A program made the translations under genes and the position numbers. Positions 33,328 to 44,244 of a stretch of 64,000 nt of DNA are shown here, piece by piece. The DNA lies in the NCBI GenBank assembly GCA_037443565.1, contig JBBIOB010000007.1:4052-68051 (forward strand), read 5' to 3'. The notes below the pieces were generated by a model. It saw only the letters and a list, made by a program, of their open reading frames with translations. It had not been told where the DNA came from and did not search any database. The number at the start of each line of letters is the position of its first letter. Within the stretch, counting starts at the first letter, position 1. The stretch is from Fervidifonticultor_A sp037443565 (GTDB taxonomy: Bacteria; Sysuimicrobiota; Sysuimicrobiia; Sysuimicrobiales; Humicultoraceae).

Positions 33328-33343
33328 CGTCCTCTCCTGTGCG

Positions 33344-33372
33344 TTGCGCGCCTCTTTCCCCTGTGCTAAGAT
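33344..33372 (+). promoter_or_regulatory. Promoter for rpmB
   Basis: TTGCGC (33344-33349), 17 nt, TAAGAT (33367-33372). It lies in the recG-rpmB divergent gap. The predicted leader of about 45 nt contains a small inverted repeat, GTCCG-CA-CGGAC, at 33382-33393. Confidence 0.55.
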
Positions 33373-33424
33373 CCCAGTGTTGTCCGCACGGACGATCATT
33401 GTGCACGACTTCCAGGGGTGCAGC

Positions 33425-33616
33425 ATGGCTCGGCGGTGCGCAATCTGCGGCAAGGGACCCTCGGCCGGACGGAGCCTCTCACACTCCCACATCCGGTCGC
33501 CCCGCCGCTTCCTCCCCAATCTGCAGCGCGTCCGGGTGATGCTCCAGGGCGTACCCCGGCGCATCAATGTGTGTACGACCTGTCTGAAGTCCCGCAGGGT
33601 CGTCCGCGCGGCGTAG
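33425..33616 (+). CDS. rpmB: 50S ribosomal protein L28
   Basis: 63 aa. MARRCAICGKGPSAGRSLSH and the later INVCTTCLKSRRV give the four-Cys zinc form of L28. SD AGGGG stands 6 nt before ATG 33425. It is monocistronic on the plus strand, convergent with hslO 16 nt away. A divergent rpmB-recG arrangement is common in Gram-positive relatives. Confidence 0.97.
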   Translation: MARRCAICGKGPSAGRSLSHSHIRSPRRFLPNLQRVRVMLQGVPRRINVCTTCLKSRRVVRAA

Positions 33617-33632
33617 CCGCGCTCCGCGCCTG

Positions 33633-34517
33633 TCACGCGTCTTCGGCTTCGGCGAACACCGCGGAGACCGCGTCGGCGTCGAAGACATACTTCTCTCCGC
33701 AGAAGCGGCAGTGCACTTCGACGCGGCCCTCCTGGCGGAGTAGCCGGTCGCTCTCCTCCCGCCCCAGGGCGGCGATCACCTGTGCCACCTTGTCCTGGCT
33801 GCACCGACAGGCGAACCGCACGGGACGCCGCTCCAGCACCGAGACCCCCAGATCGCCCAGGGCCCGCGCCAGCATCTCCTCGGGCGCCTCTCCCGCCACC
33901 ACCATCTGCGTCACAGGCGGCAGGAGGCGCGCCCGCTGCTCGAGGTAGCCCGGGATCGTCGCCGCCGCGCCGGGGAGCACCTGAAGCATGAGGCCGCCGG
34001 CGGCCCGCACGGCGCCGTCTGGGCCCACCAGCACCCCCACCGCGACGACCGAGGGTACCTGCTCGCTGCGGACCAGGTAGGCAGCCATGTCCTCGCCGAT
34101 CTCACCCGACACCAAGGGCACGCTGCCCTGGTAGGGATCGCGCAAGCCCAGGTCGTGGGTCACGTGGAACGTCCCGCGGCGCCCGACGGCGCCGGCCACG
34201 TCCAGCTTGCGGGCGGGGGTTGGCGGGAGGTCGGTCAGCGGATGTGTCGCGTACCCGCGCAGCCTACCGTCGGCCGTGCTCTCGGCGATGAGCGGACCGA
34301 TCGGTCCATCGCCCAGCACGCGGACCATGACCGTCTGCCTGTCCTTGAGACCGACGCCGAGCATCGCTGCCGCGGCCAGCGTCCGCCCCAGGGCCGCGGT
34401 GGCGGTCGGCAGGGTCCCGTGCCGCTCCCGGGCCTCGTCGGTCAGCCGCGTGGTGATCGCCGCGCAGCCGAGCACGGCGCCCGATGCCCCAATGGCCCTC
34501 ACCAAGACATCGTGCAC
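33633..34517 (-). CDS. hslO: Redox-regulated chaperone Hsp33
   Basis: 294 aa cytoplasmic holdase switched on by oxidation. The redox zinc centre is complete: FACRCSQDK and VHCRFCGEKYVF (CxC and CxxC). N-terminal VLVRAIGASGAVLGCAAITT and LAAAAMLGVGLKDRQTVMVR match the family. The GTG at 34515-34517 is favoured because AGAGGTG lies 8 nt upstream; a GTG at 34524-34526 is also possible. Single-gene unit. Confidence 0.96.
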   Translation of the reverse strand: MHDVLVRAIGASGAVLGCAAITTRLTDEARERHGTLPTATAALGRTLAAAAMLGVGLKDRQTVMVRVLGDGPIGPLIAESTADGRLRGYATHPLTDLPPTPARKLDVAGAVGRRGTFHVTHDLGLRDPYQGSVPLVSGEIGEDMAAYLVRSEQVPSVVAVGVLVGPDGAVRAAGGLMLQVLPGAAATIPGYLEQRARLLPPVTQMVVAGEAPEEMLARALGDLGVSVLERRPVRFACRCSQDKVAQVIAALGREESDRLLRQEGRVEVHCRFCGEKYVFDADAVSAVFAEAEDA

Positions 34518-34637
34518 ACCGGTCACCTCTCGTCACCCTCGTGCTGTCGGAATCGGTCCCACTACTAGAGAACGCTGCGTGCCCGTAGAAATGCCGCAGG
34601 AGACACCGGCCCGTCACCGAACCTCACGACACGCGCA

Positions 34638-34871
34638 ATGATCGAGACGGCCTATCTCCTGGTGAAGCTCGACCGCAGCACCCCGGCCGAGGTGGCGCGG
34701 AAGGTCCGGCGCGTGCCCGGCGTGGTGGAAGCCGCGGTCACCATGGGCGAGGTGGACGTCCTGGCGATCGCCCGCGACGACTCGACGAGAGGCCTGGCGG
34801 ACATCGGCCACGCCGTCGAGAAGATCGAAGGCGTGGCCAGGGTCACCGTGTGTATCGTCGTGCGGCCCTAG
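34638..34871 (+). CDS. Stand-alone Lrp/AsnC ligand-binding (RAM) domain protein
   Basis: 77 aa. TAYLLVKLDRSTPAEVARKV, VPGVVEAAVTMGEVDVLAIA and VARVTVCIVV give the beta-alpha-beta-beta-alpha-beta pattern of the Lrp/AsnC C-terminal ligand domain, without the helix-turn-helix. Such small proteins bind amino acids or act as partners of full-length regulators; the ligand here is unknown. No SD is seen before ATG 34638. It converges on the oxidoreductase gene 31 nt downstream. Confidence 0.85.
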   Translation: MIETAYLLVKLDRSTPAEVARKVRRVPGVVEAAVTMGEVDVLAIARDDSTRGLADIGHAVEKIEGVARVTVCIVVRP

Positions 34872-34902
34872 CGACCTGGCTGCCCGCTACCGGACGCCGC
34901 GA

Positions 34903-35838
34903 TCAGGCGTGGACGCGGGGTGTGACGTCGATCATGACGCGCAGCAGCTGGTGGCTGACCTCGAGCGCCCGCAGTCCATCCTCTGCAGAGACGCGCGGCC
35001 GCTCGTCTCCCCGCACGCAGGCCACGAAGTGCGCGAGCTCGGCGCGCAGAGGCTCCTCGCCGTCCATGGCCAGGCGCTGCGTCTCACCGTTGAGCGACCG
35101 AACCGTGATGACCTCCCGCAGGAAGTCGAGATGCGCCGTGCGGTCCGCCATCGTCACCTCGAGCTCGGTGGCCTTGACGGCGGATACACGGCTGGCCGTC
35201 AGGGTGATCCGGCAGCCGTCCTCGGTCACCAGATGTGCCACGGCCAGGTCCTCGTGGCTGTTGTACACCCGTACGCCCACCCCGCTGATCTCGGTCACGC
35301 GCCCTCGCGCCAGCGAGAGGACGATGTCGAGGTCGTGGATCATGAGGTCGAGTACCACACCGACGTCCATCGCCCGGTGCGGGTCGAACGGCCGCACCCG
35401 GCGGGCGTGAATGTGCAGCGGGTCGTCGACGAACGCCCTGAGCTGCTGGACCGCCGGCTTGAAGCGCTCGACGTGCCCGACCAGCATGACCGTGCCCTGC
35501 GCCTCGCTGATCGCCGCCAGGCGCTCGGCCTCCTCCACGGTGGCGGTCATGGGCTTCTCGACGAGGGTGTGGATGCCGGCGTCGAGGAAGTCCCGGGCCA
35601 CATGGTAGTGGTGCACGGTTGGTACGGCGACGCTCACCGCGTCCACCCGGCCGATCAGGTGGCGGTGGTCGAGATACCCGCGCGTCCGATAGCGCGCGGC
35701 CGTGGCCTCCACCTCCCGCGGATCAAGGTCGACCACCCCGGCAAGATCAACGCCGGGCATCGTCGCGAACACGCGGGCGTGATGACGCCCCCACTGGCCG
35801 AGCCCGACCACGCCGACCCTCAGCGACGCCGGTCTCAC
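34903..35838 (-). CDS. Gfo/Idh/MocA family oxidoreductase
   Basis: 311 aa NAD(P)-dependent dehydrogenase. The N-terminal Rossmann motif is LRVGVVGLGQWGRHHARVFA. The catalytic-region EKPMTATVEEAERL has the conserved EKP, and MDVGVVLDLMIHDLDIVLSL follows the family. The GTG start overlaps the aminotransferase stop as GTGA, so the two are coupled. Such pairs commonly make amino sugars for surface polysaccharides (WbpB/WbpE-type steps); that is inference, and no glycosyltransferase is nearby. Confidence 0.9.
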   Translation of the reverse strand: MRPASLRVGVVGLGQWGRHHARVFATMPGVDLAGVVDLDPREVEATAARYRTRGYLDHRHLIGRVDAVSVAVPTVHHYHVARDFLDAGIHTLVEKPMTATVEEAERLAAISEAQGTVMLVGHVERFKPAVQQLRAFVDDPLHIHARRVRPFDPHRAMDVGVVLDLMIHDLDIVLSLARGRVTEISGVGVRVYNSHEDLAVAHLVTEDGCRITLTASRVSAVKATELEVTMADRTAHLDFLREVITVRSLNGETQRLAMDGEEPLRAELAHFVACVRGDERPRVSAEDGLRALEVSHQLLRVMIDVTPRVHA

Positions 35839-36950
35839 CGTGCGACACCCGGGAACGCCCGCACGGCGGCGATGATGGTCTCGATGTCGCCGGGTTGCAG
35901 GCCGGGGTGGACGGGGAGCGACAGCACCCGGCGGGTCAGCCGCTCGGCCTGAGGCGCCACACCATCGAGCCCCCGCCGGCGGTACGCGGGGGTCTGAGTG
36001 ACAAGCGCGGGATAGTACACGCGGTTGCCGACGCCGGACGCGGTCAGGTGCCGGGAGAGGGCATCGCGGCCGTCGGGGACCCTGACGGTGTACTGGTGGT
36101 AGACGTGCCGGTACCCCTGGGGCTCCTCGGGCACGTGCAGCCAGTCGAGACCGCGCAGGCCCGCGTTCAGCCGTCGCGCGTGCTCGCGGCGCTGGTCGTT
36201 CCGGGGCTCCAGCGCCTGCAACTGGACCAGGCCGATTGCGCCGGCCATCTCGGTCATGCGGAAGTTGAACCCGATGACCTCGTAGGCGTACTCGGCCTCG
36301 CCGCGTGGATCGACAAGCAGCCGGGCGCGGCGGGCCAGCGCCGGATCGCGCGTGACCACCATTCCACCCTCGCCGGTGGTCATGTTCTTGGTGGGATAGA
36401 AGCTGAAGATCGCGGCGTGGCCGAACGCGCCCACCTTCCGGCCGTCGACCGCCGCGCCGTGCGCCTGCGCGCAGTCCTCGACGAGCAGCGCGCCGTAGCG
36501 GTCCGCGAGCGTCTCGAATGCGCGCATGTCCGCGGGCAGACCATACAGGTGGACAACGAGGATTGCGCGGATGCCGCCGCGCCGCAGCACAGCCTCGACC
36601 GCGTCGGGATCGAGGTTGCCCGTCTGGGGGTCGACGTCGGCGAAGACCGGCCGCGCACCCGCATGCACGACCGCGTGGCTCGGCGCCGCGAACGTGAACG
36701 GCGTGGTCACGACGCGGTCGCCCGGGCCGATCCCGAGCGCCAGCAGCGCCACCTGCAGCGCGGTGCTCCCGGACGATGTGGCGACGGCGTGAGGGACACC
36801 GAGGTAGGCGGCGAAGGCCGCCTCGAACTCCGCCACCCTGGGACCTGCGACCAGGGTGCCGGATTCAAGGACGCGCAGGACCTGCCGTTGCTCTTCCTCG
36901 CCGAGTTGCGGCCGGGCGATCGGGATCGCTGCTGCGGCGCGTAGGGTCAT
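35835..36950 (-). CDS. DegT/DnrJ/EryC1/StrS sugar aminotransferase
   Basis: 371 aa PLP enzyme adding an amino group to a keto sugar nucleotide. Family marks: ARPQLGEEEQRQVLRVLES, ATSSGSTALQVALLALGIG, VEDCAQAHGA, and the PLP Lys in FSFYPTKNMTTGEGG. FNFRMTEMAGAIGLVQL is also typical. ATG 36948-36950 with GGGAG 6 nt upstream. First gene of a two-gene unit with the oxidoreductase; overlapping inverted repeats stand upstream at 36972-36996. Confidence 0.94.
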   Translation of the reverse strand: MTLRAAAAIPIARPQLGEEEQRQVLRVLESGTLVAGPRVAEFEAAFAAYLGVPHAVATSSGSTALQVALLALGIGPGDRVVTTPFTFAAPSHAVVHAGARPVFADVDPQTGNLDPDAVEAVLRRGGIRAILVVHLYGLPADMRAFETLADRYGALLVEDCAQAHGAAVDGRKVGAFGHAAIFSFYPTKNMTTGEGGMVVTRDPALARRARLLVDPRGEAEYAYEVIGFNFRMTEMAGAIGLVQLQALEPRNDQRREHARRLNAGLRGLDWLHVPEEPQGYRHVYHQYTVRVPDGRDALSRHLTASGVGNRVYYPALVTQTPAYRRRGLDGVAPQAERLTRRVLSLPVHPGLQPGDIETIIAAVRAFPGVAR

Positions 36951-36971
36951 GCATCACTCCCGTTCCGGCCC

Positions 36972-36996
36972 AGTGGGCCACGCCCACTAGTTAGTG
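36972..36996. repeat. Two adjacent short inverted repeats upstream of the DegT gene
   Basis: AGTGGGC-CAC-GCCCACT (36972-36988) overlaps CACTA-GT-TAGTG (36985-36996). They lie in the 85 nt gap between the SRPBCC and aminotransferase genes. They could be an operator or a weak hairpin; there is no T-run, so a terminator is not supported. Confidence 0.35.
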
Positions 36997-37035
36997 TCCG
37001 CCCTCGCGCGTCGGTATTCTCGCCGGCGGCCGGAA

Positions 37036-37479
37036 TCATGGGGTCGGAGTCTCGAGCTGCCCCTTGAGCGCGGCCAGCATGCTTTCGCAGTTCTTGCGCA
37101 TCAACACCCTGACCAGGGTGCTCAACAACGCGCCGGCCAGCGGGATGTCGAGCTCGAAGTCCACAGCCAGCGAGGTCTGCGTACCCCCGGGGATCGCCTC
37201 GAACCGCCACTCGCCTTCGTATCGGGTGAAGTCGCCCGAGCGCTGCCTGAACGTGCAGGTGTACCGGACGTCATCCCACGCGTCGTCTTCGATCCAGCGA
37301 ATCCTGCGCCCTTGCACGACCGCCACCCACTCGCTCACCGTGCCGGTCGGGGTCCGCTCGAGGATGGTCACCCGCTCCAGATCGGGCATGAACTCCGGGA
37401 ACCGCTCGACGTCCTTCGCGAGCGCGTAGACCCGCTCGAGCGGGGCCTGGATCGTCGTGGATGCCGATACGGTGGCCAT
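37036..37479 (-). CDS. SRPBCC/COQ10-START family protein
   Basis: 147 aa single-domain START-fold protein of the coenzyme Q-binding/polyketide cyclase group: TTIQAPLERVYALAKDVERF, PDLERVTILE, DFTRYEGEWRFEAIPGGTQT and the C-terminal helix VLMRKNCESMLAALKG. Members bind hydrophobic ligands; the ligand here is unknown. The ATG overlaps the trmI stop as TGATG. The frame, length and fold pattern are complete. Confidence 0.88.
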   Translation of the reverse strand: MATVSASTTIQAPLERVYALAKDVERFPEFMPDLERVTILERTPTGTVSEWVAVVQGRRIRWIEDDAWDDVRYTCTFRQRSGDFTRYEGEWRFEAIPGGTQTSLAVDFELDIPLAGALLSTLVRVLMRKNCESMLAALKGQLETPTP

Positions 37480-38288
37480 CAGGTCTCCTCTTCGGCCGTA
37501 CGCCTCGCGGTGATCAAGAATCCGGTGTGGGCCACCATCCGGTGCGCCGGCCGTATGCTCTGCCCTTCAACGTGCCACGGCCGCACGAGCGTCTCCGTGG
37601 TGTCGATCTCCGCAAAGCCGCGGCTCGCCGCCAGGCCGGCGACGGTCTGCTGGACCTGAACCGTTGTGGGCACATACGCCAGCCAGATCCCACCGGGCCG
37701 CAGGCCGGCCAGCGCGGCCGGAATCACCCCCCACGGCTCAGGAAGGTCGAGGACCAGCCGATCCACCGGCGCATCCGGGATCCCGGTGGTGACGTCGTGG
37801 AGCCGCAGGGTCAACCACGGGACCTCGCCCAGATAGCGGCCAATGTTGCGGACCGCCGTCCGGTGGAAGTCCTCACGCATCTCGTACGAAAACACGCGGC
37901 CGGTCGGGCCGGCGGCCCGCGCCAGCGCCATGGTCAGCGCGCCCGACCCGGTCCCAGCTTCCGCGACGAGCACACCCGGGCCGATATCGGCCAGGATCAG
38001 GATCTGCCCCAGATCCTTGGGGTACACAACCTGGGCGCCCCTGGGCATGTGCAGCACGTAGTCAGCTAGACGCGGCCGCAGGGCCAGAAGCCGCTCACCC
38101 CGCGAGGTGTGCACCGCGGTCCCCTCGGACCGGCCGATCAGCGCGTCATGCGCCACCCGTCCCCCGCGCAGGTCGTAGGTCGCGCCCTCGGCAAGCCAGA
38201 GCAGATAGGTCCGCCGTTTCCGATCGACGAGCAGCACCGCCTCGCCGGCTACGAACGGACCTCTTCTGACCGCCGCCTCGCTCGTCAC
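37479..38288 (-). CDS. trmI: tRNA (adenine58-N1)-methyltransferase TrmI
   Basis: 269 aa. It methylates A58 in the T-loop of tRNA as a tetramer. The N-terminal beta domain is followed by GAQVVYPKDLGQILILADIG, the SAM motif VLVAEAGTGSGALTMALAR, and VDRLVLDLPEPWGVIPAAL with the catalytic acidic residue. RPAHRMVAHTGFLITAR closes the domain. It follows the mutase small-subunit gene by 29 nt. Confidence 0.93.
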   Translation of the reverse strand: MTSEAAVRRGPFVAGEAVLLVDRKRRTYLLWLAEGATYDLRGGRVAHDALIGRSEGTAVHTSRGERLLALRPRLADYVLHMPRGAQVVYPKDLGQILILADIGPGVLVAEAGTGSGALTMALARAAGPTGRVFSYEMREDFHRTAVRNIGRYLGEVPWLTLRLHDVTTGIPDAPVDRLVLDLPEPWGVIPAALAGLRPGGIWLAYVPTTVQVQQTVAGLAASRGFAEIDTTETLVRPWHVEGQSIRPAHRMVAHTGFLITARRTAEEET

Positions 38289-38317
38289 TCCACCTCGTCG
38301 TGGGCCCCTCGGGGCGC

Positions 38318-38734
38318 TCAGGCCGCCGCGCCCCTTGGTGGAATGTTCGCGCGCGCCCAGCCGACGATCTCCTCCAGAGACGCGCCGGGGCTGAAGACCT
38401 TCCGGATGCCGGCCTCGAGCAGGCGGGGGATATCCTCATCCGGGATGATTCCGCCGGCGAACACGACGATCCCATCGGCGCCGCGCTCGCGCAGCAGCGC
38501 GAGCACGCGGGGAAACAGCGTATTGTGCGCGCCTGAGAGAATCGACAGGCCGATGGCATCGACGTCCTCCTGGATGGCCGCGCTGACGACCATCTCCGGC
38601 GTCTGGTGCAGGCCGGTATAGATGACCTCGAAGCCGGCGTCGCGCAGCGCCCGGGCGACGACCTTGATGCCCCGGTCGTGCCCGTCGAGTCCGGGCTTGG
38701 CGAGCAGGATGCGGATCGCGGGTGCCACCGGCAA
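38318..38734 (-). CDS. B12-binding small subunit of acyl-CoA mutase
   Basis: 138 aa cobalamin-binding domain. The base-off B12 motif is KPGLDGHDRGIKVVARAL (DxHxxG), then IGLSILSGAHNTLFP (SxL) and VFAGGIIPDEDIPRL (GG). It is separate from the catalytic subunit, as in isobutyryl-CoA and hydroxyisobutyryl-CoA mutases and archaeal-type methylmalonyl-CoA mutases. The start is TTG 38732-38734 with GGAAGG 9 nt upstream; a GTG two codons on is possible. It follows the large subunit by 42 nt. Confidence 0.92.
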   Translation of the reverse strand: MPVAPAIRILLAKPGLDGHDRGIKVVARALRDAGFEVIYTGLHQTPEMVVSAAIQEDVDAIGLSILSGAHNTLFPRVLALLRERGADGIVVFAGGIIPDEDIPRLLEAGIRKVFSPGASLEEIVGWARANIPPRGAAA

Positions 38735-38776
38735 GTATACTAGCCTTCCAGCGGGGCCGCAGGCAATGGGGCGGCG

Positions 38777-40397
<1,621 letters not shown>

Positions 40398-40411
<14 letters not shown>

Positions 40412-42392
40412 CGACGGGCGCCCCCGGAAGGCTCTGCTCCAGCAGCTCGGCGATGTCCAGAGGACGGACCGACGACTCGGTGGCCGCGGCGGCATCCTCG
40501 AACATCAGCATGCAGAACGGGCACGCGGTGGCCACGACGTCTGCGCCGGTGCTCGCCGCATGATGCGTACGCACGTGGCTCACCCGCTGGCCCACACGGT
40601 CCTCCACCCAGTAGAGGCCGCCGCCCGCGCCGCAGCAGAAGCTGTGCTCGCGGCTCTGCGCCATCTCGACCGCCCGCATCCCCGGGATCGCCTCCAGGAC
40701 CCGGCGCGGGGCCTCATACTCGCCGTTGTGCCGGCCCAGGTAGCAGGGATCGTGGAACGTCACCAGGGGGGATGGGCCACCGGCGGGTCGGATCCGGCCC
40801 TCGTCGATCAAGCGGGCCAGGAGCTGTGTGTGATGCCACACCTCGTACTGGCCCCCCAGCTGCGGGTACTCATGCCTGAACGTATTGTAGCAGTGGGGAC
40901 AGAGGGTGACGATCTTCTGCACGCCGTGACGGGCAAGCGTCTCGATCGTCCGGCGGGCCTGATCCTGGAACAGGTACTCGTTGCCGACGCGGCGCGCGGG
41001 ATCCCCGGTGCAGGTCTCCTCGTCGCCCAGGATCCCCACGTCGACGCCGGCCGCGCGCAGCACCCGCACCAGCGCCCGCAGCGACGCGTGGTTGCGCTCG
41101 TTCAACGCCGCCGCGCAGCCCACCCACAGCAGCCACTCCGCCCGGTCGCCCCGAGGGAGCGACTTCACCTCAACTCCCTCAGCCCAGGCCGACCGCGCGA
41201 TCCCCGCGCCCCTGAACGGATGGCCCCGCGCCTCGAGGCTGCGCAGCGCGTCCTCCATGGTCTCGGGCAGGCTCGCCTCCTCCATGACGAGATGCCGGCG
41301 CATCTCGACGATCTTGGGCACGTGCTCGATGAAGACCGGACAGGCCTCCATGCAGGCGAGGCAGGTGGTGCATGCCCACAGGGCCTCGGGCGAGATCACC
41401 CCACCGCCCAGGGCGCGCGAGGCCGTCCCGTTCGTGCGCACCATCTCGTCGCGCAGGTCCAGGACCACGTGCATGGGCGAGAGCACCTTGCCGGTCAGGT
41501 TGGCAGGACACACCGCCGTGCAACGGCCGCACTCGGTGCAGACGTCCAGATCGAAGAGGTCCTTCCAGGTCAGATCTGAGAACGCGGATGCCCCGAAGCG
41601 CTCGGTCCGCTCGAAGTCGATCAGGCTCACCCCTGCCGGGTTCTGCAGGGGTTGGAGGTACGCGTTGACCGGGGCCAACACCAGATGGAACAGCTTGGAG
41701 TACGGGATGTAGGCGATGAACCCGATCGAGAGCAGGAAGTGGACCCACCACAGCCCGGCGTGGCTGAGCCGGACGGCCCCGTCGGTCATGCCGGCGGCAC
41801 CGACCAGGCCGGCGACCGCGTACCCGACCGGCGACCAGGCGCCCCACGGGTCGCGCGTGCCCGCGATGCGCAGCCCCTCGACCAGGAATCCGGTCACGAG
41901 GATGAGACCAAACAACCATAGGATGGCGGCATCCGCGAAGATGCCGCGCCGCAGTCGCGGCGTCTTTGCCACATAGCGCATCACCAGGGCCGCGGCCACG
42001 CCGATGATCGCCGCCAGGCCCATCACGTCGAGGGCCAGCGACTGGAAGTACAGGTAGAACCGGCCCTGCATGATGCGCAGGCCCAGGTCCTGATGGATGA
42101 AGACCACGGTGGTGCCCGCGAGCAGGAACACGAAGCCCCAGAACAGCGCAAAGTGGTACAGGCCGGCGACCCGGTCGACCAGGAGCCTGCCGTGCGCAAG
42201 CACGTGCCGCGCCACGGCCCGGAGCCTGGGGCCGACCGGGAACCGCCGCTCGGCCGACCGGCCCCGCCGCCACATTCGCACGTGCCGCCAGATGCCGTAG
42301 GCGAAGATGCCCAGGGCCACGGCGGCCAGCAGGTACATGATCACCACGCCGATTGTGGGGATGTTCCAGTAGATCTCGCGGGTAGGGACCAT
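40398..42392 (-). CDS. Membrane FeS oxidoreductase, ETF:quinone type (FadF/EMO-like)
   Basis: 664 aa. N-terminal about 255 residues hold six hydrophobic segments of a NarI-like cytochrome b domain. Two [4Fe-4S] motifs follow (CTECGRCTAVCP and CTTCLACMEACP), then two CCG cysteine-rich domains (CPHCYNTF; DPCYLGRHNG, SFCCGAGGGLYW and ACPFCMLMF). This is the layout of the heterodisulfide-reductase-like proteins that pass electrons from ETF to menaquinone in beta-oxidation. Position next to etfBA and an acyl-CoA dehydrogenase supports that job. It overlaps the mutase gene by 14 nt. Confidence 0.9.
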
Positions 42393-42432
42393 GGGGGAAG
42401 CCGCCTCCGACCGGACGCCGCGCCCGCCGGGG

Positions 42433-43416
42433 TTACCGGCCCTTGAGCTCCTTCACCTTGGCGATCAGGGCAGGCACGACCTCGCGGTAGTCGCCCGCGA
42501 TGCCCAGGTGAGCCATCGAGAAGATCGGCGCCTCGGGATCGTGGTTGATCGCTACGATGGTCCGGGCCCCGGACGCCCCGGCGATGTGCTGTGTGGCGCC
42601 GGATATCCCCACCGCGATGTACAGGGCGGGCCGGATGGTCTTGCCGGTCTGGCCGATCTGCCAGCTGATCGGAACCCACCCCGCGTCGGCCGGGGGCCGC
42701 GAGGCCCCCACGGCGCCGTCGAGCAGGGCCGCCAGTTCCTCCAGCAGCTTGAAGCCGTCGGGCCCTCCCATACCGCGGCCGCCGCCGATCACAATCTGCG
42801 CATCCTCAAGTCCTACATCGGCCTGCTCACGCAGTACCTCGCGCACGCGCGTGGGTAGGGCGCCAGCGTCTATCGCGACCGCGACGTCTTCGATCGTCGC
42901 GGTCGCAGGCTTGGGCTCGGGGACGTCCAGCGCCCGGGGCTTCACCGAGAGGACGGCCGGCCGCTTCGTCACCACCAGGGTCGCGATGGCGCGGCCCCCG
43001 TAGACCTGCCGGCGGGCGGTGATCACGCCGTCCTCGACTCCCAACTCGACGGCCTCGGTGACCAGCGCCGCGGCCATCCGGTGCGCCAGGCGCGGGGCGA
43101 GCTCGCGGCCGACGGTATCGGCGCTGACCAGCACCACCTGGGGAGCCGCGCGCTGGAAGATCGACTCAAGCGCGGCGAGCGCGGCGTCGGTCTGCCCGGC
43201 GGTCAGGAGGGGGTGGTCCACCCGGTAGATCGCCGTCACACCGTGGTGTTGCAGGACGTCGGTGGCCTCCGCCAAGTGGGACCCATGGCCCAGCAGCGCC
43301 GCGGCCATGCCCAGCCCGAGCCCGGCGTCGAGCGCGCGCGCGGCACCGACGAGTTCCAGACTCGACCGACCGAGCGTCCCATCGAGGGCGTGTGCGACCA
43401 CGCAGATTCCGGCCAT
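42433..43416 (-). CDS. etfA: Electron transfer flavoprotein subunit alpha
   Basis: 327 aa. The C-terminal FAD domain carries VIGGGRGMGGPDGFKLLEEL, WVPISWQIGQTGKTIRP and YIAVGISGATQHIAG, then AINHDPEAPIF. The N-terminal ETF fold precedes it. It takes electrons from acyl-CoA dehydrogenases as a heterodimer with EtfB, whose gene lies 15 nt upstream. It is followed by the membrane FeS oxidoreductase at 40 nt. Confidence 0.96.
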   Translation of the reverse strand: MAGICVVAHALDGTLGRSSLELVGAARALDAGLGLGMAAALLGHGSHLAEATDVLQHHGVTAIYRVDHPLLTAGQTDAALAALESIFQRAAPQVVLVSADTVGRELAPRLAHRMAAALVTEAVELGVEDGVITARRQVYGGRAIATLVVTKRPAVLSVKPRALDVPEPKPATATIEDVAVAIDAGALPTRVREVLREQADVGLEDAQIVIGGGRGMGGPDGFKLLEELAALLDGAVGASRPPADAGWVPISWQIGQTGKTIRPALYIAVGISGATQHIAGASGARTIVAINHDPEAPIFSMAHLGIAGDYREVVPALIAKVKELKGR

Positions 43417-43431
43417 CTCCCTCTCCCCTCG

Positions 43432-44226
43432 CTACAGCAGCTTGAGATCCTGCAGGCGCCGCAGCAGGGCGGAAGCCTGCTCAGCGGGCTCGCCTTCTAC
43501 GAACTCACACCTGGCCGTCCGTTGGGGAACGACCACCTCGCGGACTTCAACGCCAAGGGCGCCCTCCCCAACGGACGGCACCCCCAGATCACCCACCGGC
43601 CAGGTCTGGACCGGCTTCCGCTTGGCGGCGACGATATCCTTGACCTTGGGCAGCCTCGGGCGGTTGCCCTCGTCGCTGGCGATGGCCACGACTGCCGGCA
43701 ACCGGGCCTCAACCTGATGGAAACCGTCGTCGGCCATGCGGCGGACCAGGAGGCCGCCGTCGGCGGCTTCCACGCGCGTGGCAAAGGTCACGCAGGCCGC
43801 GCCGATCGCCTCGGCCAGCAGCGGGGGCACGGCGCGCTCGACCCAGTCGGCTGACTCGCATCCGCAGAGCACCAAGTCGAACCGGCCCACGCGTCGGACC
43901 GCGGCGGCCAGGATCCCGACCTTCTCGATGCCCAACAGGTCGGGCCCGCGGGGGTCGTCCACCACGACGGCCTCGTCCGCGCCCATCGCCAGGGCAAGCC
44001 GCACCGCGTCGCCCAGGGCCGATTGCGGACCCAGGGTCAATGCGGTCACCCGGGCGCCGCCGGCGTCCTTGAGCTGCAGGGCCACCTCGAGCGCGTTCTC
44101 GTCGTAGGTCGAGATGACCAGCGGCCGGCCGTCGCGGACCTGGCGTTTGGTCGATGGGTCGATGGCAAAGTCACGTACGGGCAGCTCGGGATCGACGACC
44201 TGCTTCAGACAGACGATGATGTCCAC
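43432..44226 (-). CDS. etfB: Electron transfer flavoprotein subunit beta
   Basis: 264 aa. MDIIVCLKQVVDPELPVRDF and STYDENALEVALQLKD are the EtfB opening. DLVLCGCESADWVERAVPPL and LPAVVAIASDEGNRPRLPKV follow the family's AMP-binding and recognition regions. The C-terminal recognition-loop region is shorter than in some homologs. It forms the flavoprotein with EtfA, encoded 15 nt downstream, and sits 18 nt after the acyl-CoA dehydrogenase gene. Confidence 0.95.
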   Translation of the reverse strand: MDIIVCLKQVVDPELPVRDFAIDPSTKRQVRDGRPLVISTYDENALEVALQLKDAGGARVTALTLGPQSALGDAVRLALAMGADEAVVVDDPRGPDLLGIEKVGILAAAVRRVGRFDLVLCGCESADWVERAVPPLLAEAIGAACVTFATRVEAADGGLLVRRMADDGFHQVEARLPAVVAIASDEGNRPRLPKVKDIVAAKRKPVQTWPVGDLGVPSVGEGALGVEVREVVVPQRTARCEFVEGEPAEQASALLRRLQDLKLL

Positions 44227-44244
44227 GCGTGTCCTCCGTCTCGC

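Noticed and set aside
32792..33424. Extending L28 upstream to a 274-codon plus-strand frame
   Set aside because: Only the last 63 codons match L28; the rest lies opposite recG, and a promoter and SD stand before ATG 33425.
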